The position numbers were made by a program, and so were the translations under genes. 64,000 nucleotides of DNA from Carya illinoinensis (taxonomy: Eukaryota; Streptophyta; Magnoliopsida; Fagales; Juglandaceae): positions 18,769,001 through 18,833,000 of the forward strand of contig NC_056766.1 of NCBI RefSeq assembly GCF_018687715.1, in the 5' to 3' direction. This document shows positions 11,316 through 24,400 of the stretch, one piece after another (position 1 is the first letter of the stretch; each line of letters begins with the position of its first letter). The notes beneath the pieces were generated by a model, which was not told where the DNA came from, made no database searches, and worked only from the letters and a program-made list of their open reading frames with translations.

Positions 11316-11870
11316 TGTATCATATTAAGTTATGACCATTCGACTATATAAATTAATATAATCTGATTCGTTAAGCTAAACATATTAAACTTTCAAATTT
11401 GAATCCAACCCATTTAAATAATAAGCCATATCGTATCACTTATTTTGATCCGTTTAATAATTAATTATAAATATGGACTCATTTTAATCAGTTTTATGTA
11501 AATGGTTTGAACTAATACTTATAACGCTTTTGACCTGATTAACATAATTTCATATAAAAGTTAATATCTATATTTATTAGTACCCATAATATCTAAAAAT
11601 AATAATAATAAGACTACCTAGCTACTAATAAAAAATAACAATACTTGTCAAACTTTAACCTATAATAGGACCAATATTATAAACCCTACAATAAGAAATA
11701 TGAGCATAGGTCCAAAATTACAATCTCAATAATAAAAACACAAGCCATGTTGAGAAATATCAATATTACAACTCAACATAACAAATAAAATAAATAAATA
11801 AAAATTGTTGAAAGAAAATTTAAACGGGTTATTGTGGATTAATTAGGGGTTAAAATGGGTTAAAGTGTTT
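11316..11870. repeat. Dispersed AT-rich repeat, copy 1 (hAT-type non-autonomous debris)
   Basis: This segment shares a long ordered set of blocks with 52439-53090: 'tttaataattaatta', 'taatttcatataaaa', 'ataggaccaatattata / ataaaaccaatattata', 'aatatgagcataggtc', 'ttgagaaatatcaatattac' and 'aaatttaaacggg'. The two copies are in the same orientation and clearly diverged. The 'aaacgggtta / gggtcaaaa' edge resembles plant hAT-derived elements, but I cannot define terminal repeats. Confidence 0.7.
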
Positions 11871-12022
11871 CTGTTTTTATTGTTGGGATTGTAATTTTAG
11901 ACATATACTTATATTTGTTATTGTTGGGATTGTAATTCTTGACTGGACCAAAATCATACATCCTGGACAAGAAAATTTAGCCGTTCGGTGGCACCTCCCA
12001 TCGGTGGGAGTAGCACCACCCT

Positions 12023-12033
<11 letters not shown>

Positions 12034-12095
<62 letters not shown>
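12034..12095. repeat. (GA)n microsatellite, about 62 bp
   Basis: An uninterrupted GA run is preceded by a short TA run (12023-12033). The Ser/Leu-only open frames here come from this run and are not genes. Confidence 0.97.
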
Positions 12096-12096
<1 letters not shown>

Positions 12097-12119
12097 AAAC
12101 TGTATTTCTAACGAAAAAT

Positions 12120-13290
12120 TTGGTGCATGCATGGAAGAGTCAATATTGGTTGAACAAAGGAAAACGAAGGCCATTCTGGGTAGGATTACAAATTTGCAGG
12201 CAGCAGTGGGAGATCGATCATGCAGATGCAAGCATTGGTTACCGTATCATTTTCCTAATTCCTTACTTCCCTATTATTGGATTAGCCATTTCCTGGCGTC
12301 ATCTTTGAATTTGTAAGCCTTGGCTTGATCAGTAATTTATCTTTCCATCTCCTGCAGTTTCTTGTCCTTTTCTTCCTTAGTCAAGAAAGGCAGTCACTTT
12401 GAGCAAGAAAATTTTAAAAATCTACGGATTCTTGCAAAAATGGAGGCTAGAGATTTGGCAGGTGTTGTCAAATGATGTCAGTGGCTTTGTATGTTATGCC
12501 TGTATTTTCCCTCCTATGCCATTATTCTTTAATTATTGGACAATGAGATAAAAAGTTCAAATAATATGCACTTTTTTACTATTTAAAAATGTTCAGTTTG
12601 ATGTTAAATTAAAAAAAAAAAAACTGGGAGAAGAAAAAAAGAAACCAGAAGTTTTAGATATTTCACATTATGATAAATGTTTTAGACACAAAAAGATTTC
12701 ATAAAACTAATCTTGCAAACTGACGTCACTATATGCAGTACATCAAATTATAAAGTTACTTTTATTATAAAAGAGATCTAATATATCGCATAAAGTCACG
12801 TCAATTTTTTTATAAAATCTTTTTATGGTTGTAGCACTTTATATAAAATGAATCAAATATATTTTAGAATGAAGACTGTCATGTGTATTTTCCTATTTAG
12901 AAAGCTTTTCTAAACTTGAGGAGTATGCTTCACTGCAGCATCACTTTGTCACCAACATCAAATTTCAGTGATGTTGTTCCTTAGTCAGCATGGATCATTC
13001 TCCATTCTTCTTTGGGCCATAGCAAGGTTGTCTTGAGGCATCTACAACAAACTCTTGAACGTAAAGCATTATCAAGACCCTAACATTTAAGTTTTGAGTT
13101 TTTTAATAATTGCAATAGGTTCCACAATAAATAGTGTTTATACATCAGTTTATAAATCACAGAGGGATTACCGCTCCTTCAAATTATAAAAACTTATAAA
13201 TGAAAGGTAGATTTTAAATTCTTTTAAAAAAAATTAGCAGATAATTTGTTTTCAATCTACAAACTTTCATCCTTGTTTTCTTTGTTGGAC
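12120..13290. other. Intergenic DNA, no gene recognised
   Basis: Two overlapping short open frames at 12120-12316 match no family I know and lack an evident splice partner. The rest is AT-rich. Confidence 0.4.
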
Positions 13291-13619
13291 TAGGGGTGTG
13301 CATCCAGATATGATTTTTTTCTTTTTTTGGTCCAGTCCGAAATCCAGAAATTCGAATGATTCCAAACGGTTATCCACCCAAATTAGGTTAATTTAACCGG
13401 TTATTCATAATCGGATTTTTTTTTTCTGTTTGTAAATAGAATTTCGTTTCACTAAAGTTAAAAAATAAAATAAAATGGTAAGAGTTAAAACAGGATACCA
13501 ATTACAATCTGGGTATCCAGTTCTACGGATATCTAAAACCAGATACCCACCCAGGTTGACCCAAGCAGGTATCCACCCAGTTTCAAAATCTCGAATTTGT
13601 ATCCGGATACACGCCCCTA
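13291..13619. mobile_element. hAT-like MITE, 329 bp
   Basis: The left end reads TAGGGGTGTGCATCCAGATAT. The reverse complement of the right end reads TAGGGGCGTGTATCCGGATAC. These are imperfect terminal inverted repeats that start with the TAGGGG typical of plant hAT elements. The interior is AT-rich with repeated 'ggatacc / gtatcc' motifs and no coding capacity. I could not find a convincing 8-bp target duplication. Confidence 0.6.
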
Positions 13620-13738
13620 GGACAAATTACGATTGGCATATGGGGAATATAACTTTAAGAGATCTTTGTTCAGCTCTTACCATGTAAAATTGCTAATAAA
13701 TTATTTGGTATTTCCATCTCTGATACCAAATAATTTGG

Positions 13739-15053
13739 GAAGCCTATCTCCATTTTTTTTTTATGGAAAATGCTTCATTGCATTCATTCATAATCGAAGT
13801 TACAACTGTGACTTATCAATACAGGAAAACCAGACTATAAGTTAACTAACGCAAACTGCTCAGGAGGTTCCCCATCAACAAATTACTTTGTGACGGACAT
13901 TGTCTAAACTTCTACACCTTCTCTCGTAACAATAGTCAAAAGAGAAAGCGCTCTGTCAAAGCAGAGCTAAACAACCTTTCTTCCAAAGAAGAAAGATACA
14001 CTCACACTCCATCCTCCCAAGGAGGAGGAGTACATCCACACTCTCTCCTCTCCAAAGAGGAAGAGAACCAACACCTACCATCCTCCAAAGAGGAGTAGGA
14101 CAAAAACCCACATTCCTCTAAAAAGGAGTGGGACTCCAACCTATTTATTATTAACAACCTAAAACAGAACAACAGATTTAAAACAAAAGCTAAAAAAACT
14201 CATAAGCCCAGCCCAAGCCAAGCCAAGCCAAGCCCAGCTAAAAAACTGTCTTGTATGCACGTGGAGGCCCAGCCCACGCCAAGCCCAGCTTATGTGCACG
14301 TGGGGCCCAGCCCAAGCCAACCCGTTAGGGTTGCATCGTCTGCTTCTCCCGCCGCCACCCCCGTTAACCATCCTGCACATGAGCCGGCCGCTCCACCACG
14401 ATGCGTGGAGAGCACCACCAACCCAGATGAAAGCACGGCAGCCCATAAACCCACACGCCCAAACCAGATCAGCAAGCTCCTTCGCCCCGGCCAAACCGAT
14501 ACCAGTTTCAACCCCTTCACCATCGCCAGCCCATAACCACCGAAACCATCCTTCCACCACTTCAGCTAGACCGATTCCGGCCACCATCCCAAGGAGTGAA
14601 TCTCCATGAGTTATATCCGGACTCCACCCCATAACCCTTTTGAAAACTCCATGCAGCTTGGCATACCACCCGAAAAAACCCTCTGTTTTCCATGGTTAAA
14701 ACAGAGATCCTTCACCCCACGGGAAATACCCAAAACCCAACATGCAAAAATCCTCTCCAGGAGCTAAATCCGATCAACTCACACCGTACCTCTGAGCAAA
14801 CCCCACAAAAAACTGTACCACACCAGTCAGGAGCATCACCCAGCACGGAACCGAGAACCTCTACCCCCAAAATAATCAATCTCCGCCCAGCTGGGTGTAA
14901 AAACAGAGAAGAGGCCTCGGGACAGAACACATCCTCTGGTGGAGGCCATAGGACACAGATTTTATTATTGAAGAAAAGAAAAGCGAAAAAGAAAGGAGAA
15001 GGGTTTAGAGGAGGAGGGAGGAGGAGCCGGAGCCGGAGCCGAAGCCTATCTCC
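13739..15053 (-). mobile_element. Non-LTR retroelement with 13-bp target-site duplication
   Basis: The element body (13752-15040) is flanked by perfect 13-bp copies of 'gaagcctatctcc' at 13739-13751 and 15041-15053. A T10 run starts at 13753, just inside the left copy, so the element lies on the minus strand with its poly(A) tail at 13753-13762. It is GC-rich for this window, with a G/C-heavy 5' part and several 'cctctttggagga'-like short palindromes near the 3' end (about 13975-14145). On the minus strand, frames at 14930-14712 and 14632-14159 are open but resemble no reverse transcriptase or gag. This suggests a non-autonomous or internally deleted LINE, or a retroposed transcript. Confidence 0.8.
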
Positions 15054-15487
15054 GTTAAATAACCTAATTAATGTCCATTCCTGTTGTTTCTTATTCTAAT
15101 ACTATGCCTGTAAGAATGTGAAGTACTGTTAGTTTACATCTACATTCCAACAACAATCGTGGCTGCTGCATAGAACCAAGAAAACTAACATGCACACAGA
15201 AAAGAAGCAAACCATGAAATTTTGATTATTTTATAATGCTAAGTCTGTACATACAGAACTAATACCTTCCATCTCTACAACAATTAAATTACCAACTCAT
15301 TATCACCCTAACTTTTCACATTCAAAAAGGTGGTGACCTATATCACTCATCACCTAATTTGTAACTCACCTGAGATTTTACCTTGCCATAATGGATGAGA
15401 GCACCCTAGATTGGAAAATGCAGCATATGTACCCAATACACAAAGACAAGGTCTCCTTTGCTTTGCATCTTGAAACTTAATATAGAA
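15054..15487. other. 3' flank of the PSI1-type gene
   Basis: No coding sequence. The part adjoining 15487 is expected to be the 3' untranslated region of the minus-strand gene. No strong single poly(A) signal stands out. Confidence 0.4.
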
Positions 15488-18400
15488 TTATAGACTGCGC
15501 ATTGTGTCCACTCGGTCCATGACGTCCAAGGCCTTGATCCGATCAATATCAAAGTCGATGATAGGAAGAGAAAATGGCCTCCTAATCGGGAATGGATCCT
15601 TTTTAATTTCAGTTGTTGGAGAGTGGTTGCTACTCTTACTCAGCCTATGATGCTTGCTTAACCTGCTTTTAGCAGTATCAAATTCCTGACTCTTGCTTAT
15701 TCCAGGTGTCAATTTCCGCTTACTCACATCCCGGAGCATCTCTTGGTCTTCAACCGTCAACATAGGGGATTCAGAGTTGGGTGTGCATGTAGATAACTGA
15801 ATTGTCTTCTGGCTGGGGGAGCGAACTGGGGATTTAACAGGAGACCTGATTCCACAATTGCCAGCCCTAGCTTGGATGATCAGATGGTGAAGCCATACTA
15901 CTAGTTCGAGAATGTAAGTTTCAGTTTTCTCCTTATCTGCATGGTGTAATGTTTCGATCCTGAGCAAGTCAGTCTGACCAGCAGGTTTACGATTCATCTC
16001 AGACCTAAAAGTAATAGGGAACGGTTAGTGACTCATGGAGGATACGATTAATGAAGAAAAAGCACCCTGTTAAGAACTCACCCTGTATTTGCCCATTCTC
16101 CAACCCATCCAAAGCCATGGTGAGCTCTAAGTGGACCAATATGCAAAAGCAAACCACATGATTAATCATTTACTTAAAAAAAGAACTAAAAAGAAAAAAT
16201 TTGGAAAGATGAAATTGTCACATAATTTTTCTTAAAAAAAATATATAGCAGAAATAGCGCCTTGTCCATTTAAAAATCAGCACTGTAGCCAGATCACAGT
16301 TTGGAAGGGCATCTCAGTTATATTTCTTAACAAGAAATAATATTACTGCTACAGTACCCATGCTCATGCATAAGGTACCACAGTGTGCAGTAGGTGTTTT
16401 TCTTAACAAGAAATAAAATTACTGCTCATGCTCATGCATTAGGTATAACAGTCTGCACCATGTGAGGGTAGCAAAAATTACTTTGTTGTGTTAGTGGCAA
16501 TAGGAACAAGCCACTGTAAAGTTTTCTCCATCTCAGCTTTAATTTGTGGGATGGTAAGCTGCAAGAACACCATTTAAAGAACTGTTAATAAAAGATATTC
16601 GAAATGATTTTTGCACTTTAGCAAAATTTAGAGTCTAATATATATATATATATATATATATATGCTTGTATGTTTATGTACATAAATAATACAAAATCTT
16701 CCAGAGTCGGATTATTCCCTGTTGCAATGAGTATTTACAATACAAACCTCTTCCTTAACATGAAATGATTGTAATTTTGATCGCAATGATGCCTTTATGC
16801 CAGGCGGTAGCCCTTGATATAAAGCATCCCTTGTATTTGGAGGTACAGAACTTGATCGAGACACCTGATTATAATTTGATTTTAAAAAAAAAGAAAAGCC
16901 CCCATATTGAAAGTAAAATGAACATAAGCATCAGTTCATATTTGTTTAGTCGGAATATAACCTCCAGATTGCAAAGTGAGATTCTTGTGCTATTAAAGCA
17001 ACTTTTCTGCTTATAATCTGGATATAAACCAATCTATTACACTGACTGTTAGAAACATCCAAGCAAACAAAAAGTTAAAAAAAAAAAAATAGTATGCTAA
17101 CATCCCAAATATTAGCACCACAGCAAAATACGTCCAGTATATGATTTTCAAACATAGCTTTTCATTCCTCACACAGTCACATGCTTCTCATGACCAATGC
17201 ATCCTAAAGTTACACAGAAGTGGTCCAATATGCTTTTCAACTACCCAAAGACCTAAACTGAACCATTAGATTCTTAACTATAGTGGCTCAAATTTGGGTC
17301 TAAATATTTTAGAACCGAAAGGTTAGTGCAGTGATTTAACCAGACAAATCCAAACTGCAAATTTTATATTGATATATTACATTTCGGGAAATTAGTTGAG
17401 TTGCATCAAAGAAATTACTTGAACTTATTAATGATTTTGATACATAAAGAGATGTGTTAATTCTCTCTATACATAAAGGCACATTTCGATCGAGCTCAAA
17501 AGAATGGGTACTTAAATATTTAAATATGTTTAAACCTATATATATATTTTATAAGTATTGTTTAAACCTATATTGCATAAAAGAAATCTCTTTATTAAAA
17601 GAGATTGCAATACATTTCCTAGACGTATTGGGCATTTTGCTGGCCATTCTATAGAGATGGTGCCGCACAGATCATTTAATGCATGTGCTGTCTACCAACA
17701 TCATTCATAGTGATGCTAAAAGTGACAACAACGACTTTTCCAAAACTGCAGGGGTTGATGTCAAAATCACGCCTAATCCTCTGTAGTTAAGGCAGAGCAG
17801 AGTCATCTGTCACTATTACCAATTACAAAAGGTCTCACACATAGAGAATATATAAATTGCATTTCTTGAGTAATACTGAAGGACCAACATCCATTGAGTA
17901 TATTTCTTGAAGCTTCAAATATATTGAAGAACCAAGAACAGTTTAAGCAAAAGAGACTACCAGCCCATTACATCTACAAAAGTTTAGCATAAAATGAAGC
18001 CTGAGCAATTGAACCCATGCACAGAGTGTGCAGTTTCAGTGGTTAGATGAATTGAGAAACAGGCAAGCCCACAAGCACTATGATCACTTTTTTCCTAGTG
18101 ACTGCGATGGCAAGAATATCTGGTTTGATAATAGAAGACGATATTTGGAACTACATATTCTACCAAAAGAGGTCTTTTTAAGTAGCACTAATCGAGGTAT
18201 TTAAGTTGCTCTCAAAAAGAGAGAAAAAAATGATTTTAAATTTATGTTGAGCCAAACCGTCATGTATGTATCTAGGATCACCATACAGGAGATATTGAGA
18301 TGTGAGCCACAAGGATAAGCATTTCAACGAAGTTCCAAGAATACAGGTTAACACGCCCACAAGCTCTCCTAGAAATTTTCTTCCTCTCAGTTGGTTTACA

Positions 18401-21400
18401 TGCATAAGAACATTCTTCTCACTCAATAGAAACTTTCGATTTGCCAAAAAGAATATCATAATGACACACAATGAAATAGGTAAAATCAGAAAGGTGAAGA
18501 TGCTCATAATGACACTACAAATGAAAAACACCACATATAAAATAGGAAAGGTGAAGATGCGTCAAGACTGGATAAGTCATAAACTTACAATTGTATCAAT
18601 TTGAGCAATAATACCGGCATAATGCAATGCAAGACCAGCAGACCCCAATTTTTTATGGTTGCTATGTTGTCCCTTCACTAGCTTGTCATCATCTGCAATG
18701 CAAAAGAGGACAGAACACAAGAAGTTTACTGAATTAATAAAAGCCAGTTAATAGCTTGTAAATAAACTACTACATCAAAGTAAGATGCATTGTGTCAAGA
18801 AATAAACAAGTTGAATATAGCATCTATAGATGAATATAAGCAAAAGAATTTTGTGAATAACTTCTTCAGAAGAAGCACTTATCAAAAAAAAAAAAAACTT
18901 CTTCAGAAGAAGCAATCAAGAAAAAAAGCTATCAGATAGATCTGCAATCTAATATAGAAGTTCAGGCCTTCTCACAAGGTTCAGAAAGAAGAGCAAGACA
19001 AGCCTTGACATGGCCATAATCTAAATTTTCATTATTGTTTTCAATGCATACCAGCGCTACCAAAAGCTTCATGAATCTCCGTATGTAAGAAATGGACAAC
19101 TTCTACAAGTTTCTCCATCACCTGCAAAAATAAGATAGATTAATCTTGTTGTAAAGAAGTTCAAAGATAAGTTGCAAAGAGATTCATTGAGCTAGTATTC
19201 TTCAGAATGATGGAATAAGAACACTGCATACTGTTTTTTTTTTTTTTTTTTTTTTTTTTGTCAGTAATAAGAATTTCATCAAAAAACGCAAAAGGCACAA
19301 TTCAAGTATATAACACTGCATATGCGGCTGCCAAGCGCAGATAGTATGAGAAAACAAATAACAAAAACAAGATTTTATTATTAATATCTTGGAACACAAT
19401 TCTATTGCAGCACATTCTCTCCATATGCACCTTTAAAGAGCCTACATGGAGCAGCAATGACTTACCTCTTCCAAGATCTTGGACCACAGAGATTTTTTCT
19501 TTAAACTTTTTACATGCTTCTTTTGACTCTTTAACTCTCCCCTTAAAATTGCAAGGCTGTCCCCTACTTGTCAAAAATAAATAAAATTAATAAAAGTTAT
19601 ACACAAAGAAAGTTAAACTGTCGAATAATGGTAATCGTGATAACAAAGAAAACATTCAAACAAAACTAATCCTCATAATCTATCAGGATTTATAAAGAAC
19701 AATTACTTTGAAACTGCCGCTGGATCTGTATATTTCAATTCAAGAATAACCCATAAGGCTAAATCTAAGCAAGAACAAGCTCAGAAGATAAGAAGTAAAA
19801 TGTTACATTAGTTGTTACCATCGGACTAGCCACACAAATGCGTCAAAACTAAATCCTAATTAGATACGGGTTTTCTATTCTTATTTTATGAGTTTATATT
19901 TTTATTTTATGGGTTTATAAGTTACAAACACCTAATCTTTAGTATAAAACTACAATAAAAGTCATTGTAGTAGTAGAAAACTACTACAAAACTCATAACA
20001 ATGAAAGGTAGTAAGGCTGGGTATAAACAAAGCAAGAGAATAACCATGACCCATTTGAGTTAAAGAATCAACAGGACTAGACATAGAAACATCCTGGCCC
20101 TATGTACAGAAAAGTTTCAATCGTTTATGTACTGCTAAGCTTACCCATCATAAGAATATTTTTTTCTAAACTGCAAAACCCAAATAAGCTAGAAATCCAA
20201 GCTGTGTTACCTTTTTGAGCAGCATTTGAGTTATCCTCTTCCTGAAGCTTACGCCGATAATCCTGCTCAAATCTGTCTAAGGCATGCAACTCATGATATA
20301 ATTCCTGAAACAGAGAGAAGTTTGTGTTCCCTTCAGTAAAGTTCCAAGGTATAACATCAATACAGATTGGCCTTTTAGATCTAATCTGTCCATCTGAAAG
20401 GTGAAAATATCAAAAAATGCATAGAAGATAACAAAGCTATTATGAAAGAAACAAACCCCAAATGGGCGCAATCAAATGTAATGGAATAAGACAAATGATT
20501 AGAACTAGAAATTTGAAAATCAGGTTGTACATTAATTTCACTTCAGAGAAAGCAGTGAAATAATGCAATAATTATCATCTCTGTACGTAGACACAAACAC
20601 CAAAGAAAATAAAGAACGAAAATAAAGAATAAAACTTGCACATGGTTGTAAAAATGAATATTTCCCAAACCAAAAGAAGAGAGGAAAAAACTCTCCTATT
20701 AATCTTACCATTTTGATTCAAACTGTGACACACATTTATTATGACTATTATAAATTTACATTACTGGGACTAGTGCAGTGATCTCTTTACAACAGTAATA
20801 CTCACAGCTGTATTCTGAACCAAAGTCATCAATTGCTGCATCACAGTCTCTGCTTCATCCTTCAGTTGCGTCTGGGGGGTACGTTCTGAACCCAACCTAA
20901 AATATCATAAAGATAATACAGGCACAACATGAAAACCTCCATTGAGAGGTTTAAAGAGCACATAGAAAGTATTATAGATAACTACTATATCAATTACTTT
21001 TCAAAATAGCGATCCAAATGGTGCCATTGAGGATCTTTGCAACTATTTCCAAAACGCACCACTTCTCCAGAGAAAACTTTCAATTCGTCTCTGCCCAAAA
21101 TTGCAAAATAAAATTAGTAATTGTTTTGTTCTTGTAACAGCTATAAGAATAATTAACCAGTAAAATGAAGGCAATAGCAAAAATGCATAAAAGCATTTTA
21201 ACTCTTTCTGCCTATACACCTCTTGTCAACTGCAGCAATTCTCAGGAGCTCATCCATATCTCTGGAAATTAAGTTTTGCACCCCTTCAGATGGAAGTACC
21301 ACCTCTTTTAAATGTTTGATGTTCTCCTTTGAAAGGGATTGCATTAGATTGGCACCCTTAACAATTGTGTTTGCAACTTCAAAAGCCAAAATTGAAATTT

Positions 21401-24400
21401 TATTCCCTTTTGTTGTCACCCCTGAGGTAAAACCACTGCTGAGATTCAAATTGGTCATGCTACTACCAAGTGTGTCCAAAACTTCTACTGCCTTCCCAAG
21501 CCCAGCAGTACCAGCTCTGCCCAAAAGTGAGCCCACCTCCGAAACCTATAAAGCATAATAATAATAAGCCTATTCAACATGACCCCCATAATATTTACAA
21601 TATGTTATATAATTATTGACAATTGTATATTTTATCATGCTAAAATTCAAATTACAAAATGTGAGGAAACCACCAATTGAGATTTCAGAAACCATGGTAA
21701 ATACTACAACACTACGTTGCCATTATATCACCGAAAGCACAATTTAGCATATTTGCCTCACTTAATTTGTGAAAAATCTCAAATAACTTCAAACATCTAG
21801 CAATAAATAATCAAGTGAGATAGCTAAAACATATAAGTTAGCTGCAACAAGAAGAAGCAACTGGTAAGAGTAATTATTGATTTGCAGCCACCAAAGTTTG
21901 AAATTAGCACAATTTTCCAGTCACAATTTACCAAGGTGACATATATATTCTTTCGTTAAGAGACCATTCCTTTCAGATAATTAGGTTTTATATATGCCAT
22001 AATTTTCCTTTTCACATAGAACATGTCAAGGTTATATAGCTCATTTAATGGTCACATAATACCCATTTAGAGTTAAAAGCAACCAGCATTCAAATAATCC
22101 ATCGAAGTATAGCTTATACTAGGAGTTTATTTTCTTACAGTTTCCTTGTAAACAACTTTGATTGGGCTGGACTATCAGCTTCTGATGTGCAAGCCATAAT
22201 TGCCATTGTCTTTAATCCCTATTATCTGAAATATCCCACAGTTATCCTTTGCATTGTAAGGTTTCTAAAAAGCCCCTATCCTACCTGTGCTATCCGCCCC
22301 ATATATTTTTCCATTGAGAAAAGTTATATACAATGGTAGGTACCTTTCTCCATCCAAATCCCATCGCCCTAGGATAAAATCCAACAACTCCCTTTACTTT
22401 TAAAAAAAAAAAAAAAGTAGCCCTATCTTTGATTGACCATAAATAAAACTCGTCACGTAACGTTCACGGCCGTGATGGCAAGAGGCAACCCAAAAAGGTC
22501 CGACACACCCTTCTATGCCTAAAGGAGCATTGGGTGGCGTTCTTATCATGTTCGACAAAAGGGTGATGGAAAGGTTAGAGGAATGTGTGGTTAATTTCAC
22601 CATGGTTTGCTCCTTTGTAAATGTAGAAGACAGGTTCCAATGGGCATTTGCAGGAGTCTACAGCCCTAATATTAATGCGGAAAGAAGATCATTGTGGGAA
22701 AGAATTGGCGGGACTTCTTAGTTGGTGGGAGTTACCAAGTTGTATAGGGGGGTGATTTCAATGGATCTTGTTTCCCGAGTGAAAGATCAAGTACATCCCA
22801 CATCACACGCTATGAGGGAATTCTCTAACGTCATTTTAGAACAAACACTTATGGATATCCCATTAACGGGAGGTACGTTTACTTGGTCCAACACCCGTGA
22901 ACTCTCATCTTGGTTGAGAATTAATAGATTTTTGCTAACTCTAAAATGGGAGTTACAAAGACGACTACCTAGGGTATGCTTTGATCATTTCCCTATCCTC
23001 TTAAACTGTGGAGGCATCCATGGAGGCAAAAGGATTTTAAATTTGAAAATATGTGGCTTCAATCTAACGGTTTTGTAGACAGAATCAAGCAATGGTGGTC
23101 CTCTTATGATTTCCGAGGCTCTCCAAGCTTCATAATGGCAAGAAGGCTAAAAGCGCTGAATCACAATTTTAAGCAAGAGTCAGGTAGTCACAGAACTTGA
23201 ATGAGTAATATTGATGGCAGGGATCTCTTGGAGACAAAAATCAAGGGCACTATGGCTCAATGAGGGAGACGAGTGCATGAAGTTCTTTCATAGGGTGGCT
23301 AATTCGTATCGGAGGAACAACACTATTGATAAATTGATGGTAGATGGAGCATTTTCTTCGAACCAGTCAATTATCAAGGACCACATTGTACAGTATTACG
23401 AACATCTCCTAGCCGAACAACAACCATGGAGACTGATAGTAGATGATTTGACTTTTTCAGCACTAGATCAACAATGTGCAGGGTGGCTCAAGAGGCACTT
23501 TGAAGAAGAAGAGGTTTGCAAAGTCGTTCGAGGTATGGCTAGTGACAAGGCCCAGGCCCTGATGGTTTTACCATGGGTTTTTTTCCAAACCTGTTGAGAA
23601 GTGATACAGAGCTTATGTGGGTATTTCAAGAGTTCCATTATAATGCCAGCTTTGAAAAAAGTCACAATGCTACCTTTTTTTTATAGTTAATAAGAACCTC
23701 AATGCTACCTTTCTAGCAATCATTCCCAAAAAGGTGGGGGGTCAATGGATATTCAAGACTATCAATCCCATTAGCCTTGTGAATGAGGTCTACAAGATTC
23801 TCTCCAAAGTGCTAGCGAACTGATTGAGTAAAGTGATGGAGAAGTTAATCTCGAAGCCGTAAAAAGCATTTGTCAATGGTAGACGACAAATTCTAGATTC
23901 GGTCCTAATTGCAAATGAAGCGCTGGACAGATGACTCAATCTAGAGAAACTGGTTTACTTTGCAAACTAGATATGGAAAAAGCCTATGATTATGTAATTT
24001 GGAAATTCTTGTTTTATTTACTTGCAAGATGCGGTTTTGGAGAGAATTGGCTGAATTGGGTAGAGTTTTGCATCTCCAGAGTTTGCTTTTCTATCTTGGT
24101 GAATGGTTCACTAGTGAGTTTCTTTGACTCCCACCCATGGTTTGAGATAGGGGGATCCGCTCTCTCCCTTACTCTTTCTATTTTTCATGGAAGCTCTCAG
24201 TAAGATGATTATAGGCTTAGTGGAAGGTGGTTTTCTCTACAGTTTTTCAGTGGAGAATTGCAATTATGACTCCTCTGATAAAATCTCTTCGTAATAAAAT
24301 CTCTTATTAATTAGAAAAAAAAAATTATGACTCGTGATATTTCTCACCTACTGCTGATGATACTCTCATATTCTGTGGAACAAATCATGGGCATATCCAA

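Noticed and set aside
11877..12231. Long Ser/Leu-rich open frames on the minus strand
   Set aside because: They are translations of the (GA)n microsatellite and carry no other signal.
14159..14632. 157-residue Gly/Trp-rich minus-strand frame and overlapping Pro-rich plus-strand frames
   Set aside because: They lie inside the retroelement with target duplications. Open frames on both strands reflect GC-rich composition, and no domain is recognisable.
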